A stretch of 64,000 nucleotides of DNA from contig JBGUYY010000072.1 in the NCBI GenBank assembly GCA_045222555.1, positions 372,001-436,000 on the forward strand, in the 5' to 3' direction. The notes below the pieces were generated by a model. The model was not told the origin of the DNA. It ran no database searches and worked only from the letters and a program-made list of their open reading frames with translations. Position 1 is the first letter of the stretch. Every line of letters starts with the position of its first letter. Positions 15,992-23,935 of the stretch are shown here, piece after piece. The translations under genes and the position numbers were made by a program. This stretch comes from UBA1756 sp045222555 (GTDB taxonomy: Bacteria; Bacteroidota; Bacteroidia; Bacteroidales; WCHB1-69).

Positions 15992-18610
15992 TTAGTCGAT
16001 GGATTGGTTGATGGAGATGTGGAAGCGGCTGCCGGCAGCATCCTTCACCCCTGGTACTTCGTCGAAGCCGTAGCCCCAGTCGAAGCCGAGGAGTCCGAAC
16101 ATCGGGAGGTATATGCGCACGCCGAGACCGGCAGATTTATAGAGGTTGAAGGGAGAGTACTGTCGTTTGTCGGTCCATGTGTTACCTGCCTCCACGAAGG
16201 CCAGCACGTAGATGGTGGCGCTGGGGTTCAGCGTGATGGGGTAGCGCAGCTCAGCGGTAAACTTGTTGAAGATGGTGCCGCCCACGTAGTTGCCGTTCTC
16301 ACGCACGGTCAGCGCCTCGTCGTCGTAACCGCGCATGCCGATGACTTCGCGGCCGTCGAGTGCCCATCCGGAAAGACCATCGCCTCCGAGGTAGAAACGC
16401 TCAAACGGCGGTGCTCCGATCTGTTTGTTGTACCAGCCGATGAAACCGGCCTTCATGCGCACATTCAACACCAGGTTGTCCACAATCTTCGTGTACCACG
16501 AGAGGTTCAGCTTCCACTTGTGGAACTCTAAGAATTTGTATTTCTCCTGATCGGTGAGCGTTGTATAGTCCTTCTTGGTGAATAACGAGTATGGCGGGGT
16601 GAGCTGTACTGAGAAAGAGATTTCGGAACCTTCACGCGGGTAAATCGGTGCGTTGACAGAGTTACGCATGATGGTGAACTTGTAGCTGATGTTGTTGGCG
16701 TAACCGTCGCTGAAGATGAATACACTGCCATAGTTGTGTACCCGATAATACTGGTAGATGAGACTGTGCGACAGCTGGAAATAGTCGTCGGGCCACTTCA
16801 GCTTGCGCAAGAAAGTCAGGTTGGCTCCGATGATGTCGATGGCTGCGTAAGCATCGTTCGACTTCGTGTAGCCGTTGGTCTGCCGTTGGTAATATACGTT
16901 GGCGGAAAGGGTGTTGGGCTTCTTGCCGCCCAGCCAAGGCTCCACGAAGGTAAGACTGTACGACTGATACCACTTTGTACTGACGGAAATCTTCAGTGCA
17001 AGCTTCTGTCCGTCACCCGATGGAATGGGCTTCCAAGCATCTTTTTTGAAGAACTTCTTGAAAGAGAAGTTGTTGAACGACACGCCGGCACTCAACACAA
17101 ACCCCGCTGCGCCGTAGCCTGCCGAGAGTTCCAACTGGTCGGAGGAGGTCTCCTCCACCACATATTCGATATCGACGGTTCCGTCGGCCTCGTTGGGGGT
17201 CGGGCGTACATCCATCTTTTCCTGATTGAAATAGCCGAGCGACAGCAGCACCTGCTGCGAGCGGATGATGTCGGCACGGTTGAACAACTGTCCGGGCAGG
17301 GTGGTCACCTCGCGAAGAATCACGTTGTCGTTGGTCTTGGTGTTGCCACTCACAGTGATGCGGTTGTAGGTGGCCTGCTGCCCCTCGCGGATACGAATCT
17401 CAATGTCGATGGAATCGTTCTCCACCAGCACCTCGGTTGGATTGGCGTAGAAAAAGAGGTAACCGTCGTTCATGTACAGCGAGCTGATGTCGTTGCCATC
17501 CTGATTCATGCTGATGTTCTCCATCAGGCGCTTCTGGTTGTACACATCACCCTTCTCAATGTTGAGAATTTGGCGGAGCAGTTCGGTCGGATATTTGGTG
17601 TTGCCCACGAAATCGATGTTACGGAAATAGTAACGCGGGCCTTCGTCAACGGTGATGTCAATGTAGGCAAGGTTATCTTTCATATAGAAAGAATCCTTCA
17701 CAATATAGGCATCGCGGAAACCGAGTTCGTTGTACTTCTCAATCAGTTTCACCTTGTCGCTCTCGTAATTGGCCTTGATGAATTTGGAGCCTTTGAAAAT
17801 ACGGAAGTTGACACGGTTGGCGAAGTAATCGCTGAGATGGTCGATGATGTCTTTGGAACGGTAGTAGTCGGGATTCCGGAACATGTAGGCGATGACCGTG
17901 TCGGCTTTGTAGAACGGCATGAAGTGGAAACGCTCTTTAGTTTCCTTCATTGATTTGAGGAGCACACCATCGGAGGCATTGTTGTTGCCGTAGAAGGCAA
18001 TGCGTTCAATCTTGATTTTTTTGCCTTTGTTGATGTTGAAATAGAGGTTGACAGCGCGGTTGATTTTTTCGTCAGGCTTCTCTTCCACCGTGACCGTGCA
18101 GGCGTGGTAGCCCTTGTCAATGTAGTAGTTGCGGATGAGGTTGAGGCAGTTGTTTTTCATGTTGTCGTTGACAACATTGCCCTGCGAGATCTTGATTTTC
18201 TCGCGCAGCTCAGTCTCTTCGTTCTTTTTCGCCCCTACAAAAGCAAAGGCAGCCAAACGGGAACGGTCTTCCAAATAAATGTCGAGGAAGGCGGTATTGC
18301 CGATGATTTTGGTCACCGAGATGCGGATGTCTTCGTAAAGGCCGGTTTCCCACAGTTTCTTGAGGGTTTTGGAGATTTTTTCTCCTGGAATTTCAATCTG
18401 TTCGCCGACCTGGAAAGGCAGTAGGCGACGGTCGAGTCCGCCACTGCCGGAGGTGGTGATACCACCGATTTCGTAAGTCTTGGGGTTGGAATAGTCAATG
18501 CTCACATTGGACACGCTGTCATTGTCTGTTACAATCACTTGGGAATAACCCATTGTTGTACAAACAATTATTAAGACAAGAAGTGATAAAATCCAGCGTA
18601 TTTTGGTCAA
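15992..18610 (-). CDS. bamA: Outer membrane protein assembly factor BamA
   Basis: An 872-residue Omp85-family protein that inserts beta-barrel proteins into the outer membrane. After a signal peptide (cleavage near GYSQ) come tandem POTRA domains spanning about residues 50-480, recognisable by repeats such as ITVSGNTKTNDNVILRE and IDFVGNTKYPTELLRQ with GDVYNQKRL and GQLFNRADI. The C-terminal 16-strand barrel includes the conserved loop-6 motif IGMRGYDDEAL (the V/I-RG-F/Y signature) near residue 755. The final stretch SRFHISINQSID does not end in the usual aromatic residue, which is common for Bacteroidetes BamA. Neighbours uppS upstream and three skp-like genes downstream confirm the assignment. 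Confidence 0.96.
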   Translation of the reverse strand: MTKIRWILSLLVLIIVCTTMGYSQVIVTDNDSVSNVSIDYSNPKTYEIGGITTSGSGGLDRRLLPFQVGEQIEIPGEKISKTLKKLWETGLYEDIRISVTKIIGNTAFLDIYLEDRSRLAAFAFVGAKKNEETELREKIKISQGNVVNDNMKNNCLNLIRNYYIDKGYHACTVTVEEKPDEKINRAVNLYFNINKGKKIKIERIAFYGNNNASDGVLLKSMKETKERFHFMPFYKADTVIAYMFRNPDYYRSKDIIDHLSDYFANRVNFRIFKGSKFIKANYESDKVKLIEKYNELGFRDAYIVKDSFYMKDNLAYIDITVDEGPRYYFRNIDFVGNTKYPTELLRQILNIEKGDVYNQKRLMENISMNQDGNDISSLYMNDGYLFFYANPTEVLVENDSIDIEIRIREGQQATYNRITVSGNTKTNDNVILREVTTLPGQLFNRADIIRSQQVLLSLGYFNQEKMDVRPTPNEADGTVDIEYVVEETSSDQLELSAGYGAAGFVLSAGVSFNNFSFKKFFKKDAWKPIPSGDGQKLALKISVSTKWYQSYSLTFVEPWLGGKKPNTLSANVYYQRQTNGYTKSNDAYAAIDIIGANLTFLRKLKWPDDYFQLSHSLIYQYYRVHNYGSVFIFSDGYANNISYKFTIMRNSVNAPIYPREGSEISFSVQLTPPYSLFTKKDYTTLTDQEKYKFLEFHKWKLNLSWYTKIVDNLVLNVRMKAGFIGWYNKQIGAPPFERFYLGGDGLSGWALDGREVIGMRGYDDEALTVRENGNYVGGTIFNKFTAELRYPITLNPSATIYVLAFVEAGNTWTDKRQYSPFNLYKSAGLGVRIYLPMFGLLGFDWGYGFDEVPGVKDAAGSRFHISINQSID

Positions 18611-18636
18611 TGTAGAGGTCTTTAATATAAGGGGTG

Positions 18637-18644
18637 CAAATTTA
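18637..18644 (-). promoter_or_regulatory. Possible internal promoter box before bamA
   Basis: The minus strand reads TAAATTTG followed by C, matching TAnnTTTG, 26 bases ahead of the bamA ATG in the gap after uppS. No -33 TTTG is seen, so it is a weak candidate for extra bamA transcription within the operon. Confidence 0.35.
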
Positions 18645-18667
18645 TAAAAAATATTGATACTCTTTCA

Positions 18668-19423
18668 TCATAATTTTTGAGCCTCATTTCGGACTTGTTC
18701 TCCGGTTTTGCCGAAGCGTCGCTCACGGTTCTGGAACTGTGAGATGATTTCACGGAGGTGCTGTCCGTTGAAGTCGGGCCACATGACGGGAGTGAAGAAA
18801 AGCTCTGCGTAGGCGATTTGCCAGAGCAGGAAGTTGCTGATGCGTTGCTCGCCCCCAGTACGAATCAAAATGTCGGGATCGGGCATGCCCGCCGTGTAGA
18901 GGTGGTTTGTAATGGTTTGTTCTTCAATATCTTGCGGGTTAAGTTGTCCGTCAGCGGCTTGCTGCGCCAGTTTTCTCATGCAGTATTTCAGTTCGCTGCG
19001 GCCGCTGTAGCTGAGCGAGAGGGTGAGGGTGAGACCGTCATTCTTTGAGGTAAGCCGGCAGGCCTCTGCCATTTCTTCTTGGCATACCTGCGGCAGGTCT
19101 TCCAAATGGCCGATGGCGTTGAGCCGCACGTGGTTCTCCATCAGCTTCGGCACCTCGCTGCGGATGGCGGCCGACATCAGCCGCATGAGGGCTTCCACCT
19201 CATACTGTGGACGGTTCCAGTTCTCGGTGGAAAAGGCGTACAGAGTGAGGTAGGGGATGCGCAGTTTCCCGCACTCCTCCACGATGCGACGCACCGTTTC
19301 CACCCCTTCGCGATGCCCCATCACACGATCCATGCCGCGCTGCTGCGCCCACCGCCCGTTGCCGTCCATGATGATGGCGATGTGCTGCGGCATCTTATCG
19401 GATTGTAAAACAATATTTTCCAT
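18668..19423 (-). CDS. uppS: Isoprenyl transferase / undecaprenyl diphosphate synthase
   Basis: A 251-residue cis-prenyltransferase that condenses isopentenyl diphosphate onto farnesyl diphosphate to make undecaprenyl diphosphate, the lipid carrier for peptidoglycan and O-antigen. Motifs: IAIIMDGNGRWAQQRG with catalytic Asp at residue 20, GHREGVETVRRIV, TLYAFSTENWNRP, and the C-terminal RTGGEQRISNFLLWQ. Length is normal. Start ATG 19423 lies three bases after the stop of the upstream DUF6089 gene, and bamA follows 57 bases later, the order typical of Bacteroidetes. It connects with ispG and ispH elsewhere in this window as the end use of the same isoprenoid pathway. Confidence 0.96.
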   Translation of the reverse strand: MENIVLQSDKMPQHIAIIMDGNGRWAQQRGMDRVMGHREGVETVRRIVEECGKLRIPYLTLYAFSTENWNRPQYEVEALMRLMSAAIRSEVPKLMENHVRLNAIGHLEDLPQVCQEEMAEACRLTSKNDGLTLTLSLSYSGRSELKYCMRKLAQQAADGQLNPQDIEEQTITNHLYTAGMPDPDILIRTGGEQRISNFLLWQIAYAELFFTPVMWPDFNGQHLREIISQFQNRERRFGKTGEQVRNEAQKL

Positions 19424-19426
19424 AGA

Positions 19427-20263
19427 TTAGTTGTGACTTGTCACGGCTTTGCGTTTCACGTTGGTTCGGATGTCGCAGCTGCGATCCATCTGGCCGAACT
19501 TGAAGGTGAACACCACCCCCGCGAAGGAGTAGAAGTCCTTGGTGGTGGAGTTGCCGCGGCCGGTGCCCGCCTCGTGCTTCACATCCGACTTGTCGGCCAA
19601 GTAGGCCACCACGCCACCGCGCATCTCGCGCAGCGTCTGGTTGTCGTAGTAGTTGCCGCTCACATCATCCAGGTAGTCGGTGAAGGTGAAGCGCATGCCC
19701 CACTCAGCCCCGATGCTGCAGTATTTGGCAAAGTTGAAGCGGAAGCCGAGTCCGAAGGGAATGGCGACATTGCACAGGGAATAGTAATCCTTCTGACCTT
19801 CAAAGCCTTGTCCCTCAGTGCCGAGGTGTTGCAGCGCGTACCAAGTGCCGTCGGCTGCCTGCGCCTGCGGGTTGAAGGAGAACACCGCGATGCCGCCGAA
19901 CAGATACGGACTGAAGAAGTTCTTTCCGCGCTCGTTGTACAGTTTGAAGAAGTTGAGCTCCGCCATGATTCCGATTTCGGTGATGGGTGACTTGAAACTC
20001 AGGTTGCGTTCGTAGTGCTTATTGGTAATGTTATCATCTCCAGCTACTTGCGCAAAAAGGATGTTCGCACGGATGGCCCATCGGGGGGTGAAGTTGTAGC
20101 GGTAGATGATGCCGCCTGCTGGCTTGGCCATGCCGAATACTTTGGCAGGATTCAAATCCCCCAGATAGAAGGAGGTGCCCACCATGAAACCTAATTCTGA
20201 TTTTTGTGCAAATCCCTGAAATACAGTTAATAAAATGGCGATAGCCAATGCTATTTTCTTCAT
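19427..20263 (-). CDS. DUF6089-type outer membrane beta-barrel protein
   Basis: A 278-residue protein with a signal peptide (cleavage near GFAQ), then the opening SELGFMVGTSFYLGDLNPA seen in the Bacteroidetes DUF6089 family. Alternating hydrophobic strands (AIRANILFAQVAG, EIGIMAELNFFKL, FSPYLFGGIAVFSF, GLGFRFNFAKYCSIGAEWGMR, FAGVVFTFKFG) indicate a small beta-barrel of about eight or more strands. It is the first gene of the uppS-bamA-ompH operon, where this family is usually found. Function is unknown; location suggests an envelope structural role. A basic, non-barrel tail (TNVKRKAVTSHN) follows the last strand. Confidence 0.85.
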   Translation of the reverse strand: MKKIALAIAILLTVFQGFAQKSELGFMVGTSFYLGDLNPAKVFGMAKPAGGIIYRYNFTPRWAIRANILFAQVAGDDNITNKHYERNLSFKSPITEIGIMAELNFFKLYNERGKNFFSPYLFGGIAVFSFNPQAQAADGTWYALQHLGTEGQGFEGQKDYYSLCNVAIPFGLGFRFNFAKYCSIGAEWGMRFTFTDYLDDVSGNYYDNQTLREMRGGVVAYLADKSDVKHEAGTGRGNSTTKDFYSFAGVVFTFKFGQMDRSCDIRTNVKRKAVTSHN

Positions 20264-20368
20264 AGTATAGTTTTATGCAAACACTTATTAACGATAATCC
20301 TTCGTTTTTATTGCCATTCCCTGTTAATTTTCTTGCATTATTTTTTTTATTTTATTCTTGAATTCTGA

Positions 20369-20399
20369 TTTGTTTTCCTTTAGAAAAAATGTATTTTTG
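20369..20399 (+). promoter_or_regulatory. Promoter of the flavodiiron gene
   Basis: TTTG at 20369-20372, a 19-base spacer, and TATTTTTG at 20392-20399 give a full match to the Bacteroidetes sigma-ABfr consensus (TTTG, 19-21 bases, TAnnTTTG). The start codon is 44 bases downstream of the -7 box. Confidence 0.75.
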
Positions 20400-20443
20400 T
20401 ATCGTAATTCCTAAAGAATGCTTTTTATAATAAATTATTGATA

Positions 20444-21646
20444 ATGAAGAGAATAGAACTTGTTGAGAATATTTATTATGTGGGGGTGAATGACCGTCAC
20501 ACGGATTTTTTTGAAAACCATATCCAACTCCCTAACGGGGTATCCTATAACTCTTACCTTATCGTGGATGAGCAGGTCGCCCTTATCGATCCAGTGGAAA
20601 TCAGTTTTATCGAACAATATCTCGCCAATGTGCGAGCTGTGCTGAACGGTCGTCAGGTGGACTATCTGATTGTGAACCATGCCGAGCCCGACCATAGCGG
20701 CTCGGTGGCCATGCTGCAGAAAGAGTTCCCCAACATGCAGATCGTGGGCAATGCCAAGACGTTCGCTCCGTTGGAGGCGTTTTATGGAGCGCTCCAGAAC
20801 AAGAAGGTGGTGGCCGACAGCGAGACGCTTAGCCTCGGCAAACATACCTTGCAGTTTTTCACTGCCCCCATGGTACACTGGCCCGAATCGATGGTGACGT
20901 TCGAGACGACTACCGGCATCCTGTTCTCCAACGACGCTTTCGGCGGCTTCGGCACCCTCAACGGTGGCATTTTCGACGACCAGGTGGATCTTGCATGCTA
21001 TGAGGACGATATGCGCCGCTACTATGCCAACATTGTGGGAAAGGTCTCTATGCCGGCTTCGAAAGCCATTAACCGCCTTTTCACACTCGGAATCAAGATG
21101 ATAGCGCCTTCTCATGGACTGGTTTGGCGCAGCGATTTGCAGTGGGTGATCAGTCGCTACCTGCGCTGGAGCGGGCATCAGGGCGAAGAGGGTGTAGTGA
21201 TTGCATACGGTTCGATGTATGGTAACACCGCCGCCATGGCCGACATCATTGCCCGCGGCGTGGCCGATGCCGGCGTTCGCAACATCCGCGTATATGATGT
21301 ATCTCGTACGGAAACCTCATTCATTATCAGTGATATATGGAAATATAAAGGCGTGGTGCTCGGTGCTTGTGCGCATTACGGCAGCATGTTCCCCAATATG
21401 GCACTGCTGGTGCATGAAATCGAACATTTCAAACCGCAAAACAAAGTGTACGGTCTCTTTGGCGGCATGAGCTGGAGTGGAGGAGGTGTCTCCACCCTCA
21501 GCAAACACGCTACCGATGCACAATGGCAACTCGTCGCCGACCCGGTGGAGGTGAAAGGCGCCCCCATCCGCGAGGAGGATATCGACCGTTTGTATGCCTT
21601 GGGCCATGCTATCGGCGAAGCAGTCAAATTGAAAATGGAAAAATGA
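20444..21646 (+). CDS. A-type flavoprotein (flavodiiron protein, FprA family)
   Basis: About 400 residues: an N-terminal metallo-beta-lactamase-like diiron domain followed by a flavodoxin domain that binds FMN. Such proteins reduce O2 to water or NO to N2O and protect anaerobes. Diiron ligands are intact: HAEPDH (His79, Glu81, Asp83, His84), His145 in APMVHWPE, Asp164 in LFSNDAFG and the late His in APSHGLVW. The flavodoxin half opens with VVIAYGSMYGNTAAMAD near residue 257. I chose ATG 20444 over a TTG six bases upstream. No rubredoxin gene is adjacent, so the electron donor is elsewhere. Transcribed from a well-formed promoter, divergent from the bamA operon. Confidence 0.94.
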   Translation: MKRIELVENIYYVGVNDRHTDFFENHIQLPNGVSYNSYLIVDEQVALIDPVEISFIEQYLANVRAVLNGRQVDYLIVNHAEPDHSGSVAMLQKEFPNMQIVGNAKTFAPLEAFYGALQNKKVVADSETLSLGKHTLQFFTAPMVHWPESMVTFETTTGILFSNDAFGGFGTLNGGIFDDQVDLACYEDDMRRYYANIVGKVSMPASKAINRLFTLGIKMIAPSHGLVWRSDLQWVISRYLRWSGHQGEEGVVIAYGSMYGNTAAMADIIARGVADAGVRNIRVYDVSRTETSFIISDIWKYKGVVLGACAHYGSMFPNMALLVHEIEHFKPQNKVYGLFGGMSWSGGGVSTLSKHATDAQWQLVADPVEVKGAPIREEDIDRLYALGHAIGEAVKLKMEK

Positions 21647-21722
21647 AAATGGAAAATTGAAAATGGAGACGCAGCACGCTGCGTCTCAACTATCAACTTT
21701 TAACTTTTAACTATCAACTATC
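21632..21722. repeat. Composite intergenic repeat with REP-like palindrome
   Basis: The 3' end of the flavodiiron gene and the gap to the nfeD gene hold, in order, repeats of AAAATTGAAAATGG type, a perfect 22-base palindrome (21666-21687, arms GAGACGCAGC and GCTGCGTCTC) and repeats of TATCAACTTTTAAC type. The palindrome has no T-run directly after it, so it looks more like a REP-type element than a designed terminator, though it may still form a hairpin in RNA. Confidence 0.7.
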
Positions 21723-22184
21723 ATGAGCTGGTTACTAATTATTTCACTGATTGTCTTCGGTCTGTTGGCCGTAGTGCTTGACTTTTTGTTCATCCCGGGT
21801 GGGGTGGTCGCCATTATTGGTGCGCTGATGGAGATTGCGGGTGTTAGTCTCGCCTACACCGGACATGGTCCTGTGGCGGGCACGATTACGCTAGTCATCA
21901 CGTTAGCGGTTTCGGTACTTGTTATTGTATTGATTCTCAATAGTAAGACATGGAAAAAATGTGCGTTGGATACTTCCATTGAGAGCAAGGCCAACGACTT
22001 CAACGAGCAGAACATCCATGTGGGAGTGGAGGGGAAGACCCTTTCGCGGCTCGCCCCGTCCGGCAAGGCCATTTTCAACGGCGAGACGGTGGAGGTGGCT
22101 TCCGAGCATGGCCTTATCGACGAAAACCAAGAGGTGGTGGTCGTCAAGGTGGAAGGAAATAAAATTTTTGTCAAATTAAAATAA
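21723..22184 (+). CDS. NfeD-like membrane protein
   Basis: A 153-residue short-form NfeD protein. Two or three transmembrane helices (about residues 3-24, 27-48 and 54-78) include the family pattern LDFLFIPGGVVAIIGALMEIAGV, followed by a soluble C-terminal OB-fold domain (GVEGKTLSRLAPSGKAIFNGETVEVASEHGLI, ending VEGNKIFVKLK). It is paired with the FloA gene eight bases downstream on the same strand, the classic arrangement in which NfeD partners flotillin-like proteins in membrane microdomains. Confidence 0.9.
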   Translation: MSWLLIISLIVFGLLAVVLDFLFIPGGVVAIIGALMEIAGVSLAYTGHGPVAGTITLVITLAVSVLVIVLILNSKTWKKCALDTSIESKANDFNEQNIHVGVEGKTLSRLAPSGKAIFNGETVEVASEHGLIDENQEVVVVKVEGNKIFVKLK

Positions 22185-22191
22185 TAGTGTT

Positions 22192-23217
22192 ATGAATCTC
22201 ATCAGTTTTCATCCTTTTTTGTTGATGGCATCCATGGAGACGGCTATCATTGCTATCGCCTGTGTGATTGCCCTTATCATTTTCCTGTGGATGGTTCCGG
22301 TAGGACTCTGGTTCACGGCGTTGGTTTCCGGCGTGCATGTATCGCTCATCCAGCTGATTCTGATGCGCTGGCGTAAGGTGCCCCCGGGAATTATCGTGAA
22401 TGCCATGATTACGGGCGCGAAGGCGGGTATTCCGCTGAACCGCGACGAGTTGGAGGCTCATTACCTGGCTCATGGCCATGTGCAGCCGGTTGTGTTTGCC
22501 CTCGTTTCAGCTGGCAAGGCCAACATCCCGCTCGATTTCAAGGCTGCCGCCGCCATCGACTTGGCAGGACGTAATGTGCTGGAGGCTATCCAAACCTCTG
22601 TCAATCCGAAAGTTATCAATACTCCCCCGGTGGCAGCTGTTGCCAAGGACGGTATCCAGCTGGTGGCTAAGGCCCGTGTGACTGTGCGTACCAACATCCG
22701 TCAGCTCGTGGGTGGCGCCGGTGAAGAGACAGTCATCGCCCGTGTGGGTGAGGGTATCGTTACGGCTATCGGTTCTGCCGCTTCCTACAAGTCGGTGCTC
22801 GAAAATCCCGATTCTATCTCCAAGGTGGTGCTCACCAAGGGACTTGACTCCGGCACTGCTTTCGAAATTCTCTCCATCGATATCGCGGACATTGATGTCG
22901 GAAAGAATATCGGTGCCATGTTGCAGATGGACCAGGCCAACGCTGACAAGAACATCGCTCAGGCCAAGGCTGAGGAACGTCGTGTGATGGCTATCGCACA
23001 GGAGCAGGAGATGAAGGCGAAGGCACAGGAAGCCCGTGCGAAGGTGATTCTCGCCGAAGCAGAAGTGCCGCTCGCCCTTGCTGATGCGTTCCGCAGTGGC
23101 AACCTCGGCGTGATGGACTACTACAAGCTGGAAAACATCAAGGCTGACACCCAGATGCGCGGCTCTATCGGCAAGACCGTTTCACCGCAACAATCCACCC
23201 CGAAAAAGAATCAGTAA
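22192..23217 (+). CDS. floA: Flotillin-like protein FloA
   Basis: A 341-residue SPFH-family protein of the FloA/UPF0365 type that scaffolds functional membrane microdomains. It has an N-terminal membrane hairpin (about residues 14-60), then the SPFH region with VAAVAKDGIQLVAKARVTVRTN and VGGAGEETVIARVGEGIV, and a C-terminal coiled-coil rich in Ala, Glu and Lys (QAKAEERRVMAIAQEQEMKAKAQE). The stretch GIPLNRDELEAHYLAHGHV is characteristic of FloA. Directly downstream of the nfeD partner, so the two are co-expressed. Confidence 0.95.
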   Translation: MNLISFHPFLLMASMETAIIAIACVIALIIFLWMVPVGLWFTALVSGVHVSLIQLILMRWRKVPPGIIVNAMITGAKAGIPLNRDELEAHYLAHGHVQPVVFALVSAGKANIPLDFKAAAAIDLAGRNVLEAIQTSVNPKVINTPPVAAVAKDGIQLVAKARVTVRTNIRQLVGGAGEETVIARVGEGIVTAIGSAASYKSVLENPDSISKVVLTKGLDSGTAFEILSIDIADIDVGKNIGAMLQMDQANADKNIAQAKAEERRVMAIAQEQEMKAKAQEARAKVILAEAEVPLALADAFRSGNLGVMDYYKLENIKADTQMRGSIGKTVSPQQSTPKKNQ

Positions 23218-23222
23218 TTTTT

Positions 23223-23861
23223 ATGATGATGAAACGATTGAATTTAATAATGTTAATGATCATGATGATGACCACAGCATTTGCCCAAAATAGTAAAGAT
23301 AATATGGTGCAATTAGTTGAACCACAACGCAATGGCGGTATGCCGCTCATGCAGGCGCTGAACGAGCGTGTTACCTTGCGTGAATTTTCCGATAAGATGC
23401 TTAGCGACCAGCAGCTCTCCGACCTGCTGTGGGCTGCCAACGGGGTCAACCGCGACAACGGCAAACGCACCGCCCCCTCCGCCCGCAACTGTCAGGAGAT
23501 TGACATCTATGTGCTGATGTCCACTGGCACCTACCTCTATTTGGCCGACAAACACGCCCTTCAGTTGGTGGAGGCTTCCGACCTTAGAGGTCAGGCCGCT
23601 ATGCAGCCTTTCGTCGCCAAAGCCCCTGTACTGCTGATCTTTGTCGCTAACTACGACAAAATGACCGGTATGGACAAGGACGCCAAGGAGTTCTACGGTG
23701 CTACCGATGCCGGCTTCGTCAGCCAGAACGTTTATCTCTATTGCGCTTCCGAGAAGCTGGCCACAGTTGTTTTGGGCAGCATCCATCGTGATTTCTTGGA
23801 GAAGAAATTAGGCTTCAAAGGAAAAGCGATTTTGGGACAACCTGTGGGTTATAGTAAATAA
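23223..23861 (+). CDS. Exported nitroreductase-family protein
   Basis: A 212-residue flavin reductase-fold protein. After a signal peptide (about residues 1-20, TTAFAQ) the nitroreductase landmarks follow: RVTLREFSDKMLSDQQLSDLLWAANGVNR, the FMN-contact TAPSARNCQEIDIYV, and AGFVSQNVYLYCASEKLATVVLGS. The substrate is unknown; members with export signals occur in Bacteroidales. Three ATG codons in a row at 23223 allow starts differing by three or six bases. It lies five bases after floA, so may share its transcript, and is closed by a clear terminator. Confidence 0.9.
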   Translation: MMMKRLNLIMLMIMMMTTAFAQNSKDNMVQLVEPQRNGGMPLMQALNERVTLREFSDKMLSDQQLSDLLWAANGVNRDNGKRTAPSARNCQEIDIYVLMSTGTYLYLADKHALQLVEASDLRGQAAMQPFVAKAPVLLIFVANYDKMTGMDKDAKEFYGATDAGFVSQNVYLYCASEKLATVVLGSIHRDFLEKKLGFKGKAILGQPVGYSK

Positions 23862-23878
23862 TGGTAGCAAAAGAATAT

Positions 23879-23918
23879 AAGAGCGGCTGTTTGGAAATCC
23901 TTTCAAGTCGCTCTTTTT
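23879..23918 (+). terminator. Intrinsic terminator after the nitroreductase gene
   Basis: Stem AAGAGCGGCT/AGTCGCTCTT (23879-23888 with 23906-23915, one G-T pair) is followed by a T-run to 23918. It separates the nfeD-floA-nitroreductase group from uvrA. Confidence 0.8.
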
Positions 23919-23935
23919 CTGTGTAAAGAAGATAG

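Noticed and set aside
16736..17953. Long open frame antisense to bamA
   Set aside because: Only reflects the GC-biased third positions of bamA; no motif and no start context.
21666..21687. Palindrome as the terminator of the flavodiiron gene
   Set aside because: The stem is strong, but the sequence after it is CAACTATC rather than a T-run on the plus strand, so a classic intrinsic terminator is not supported.
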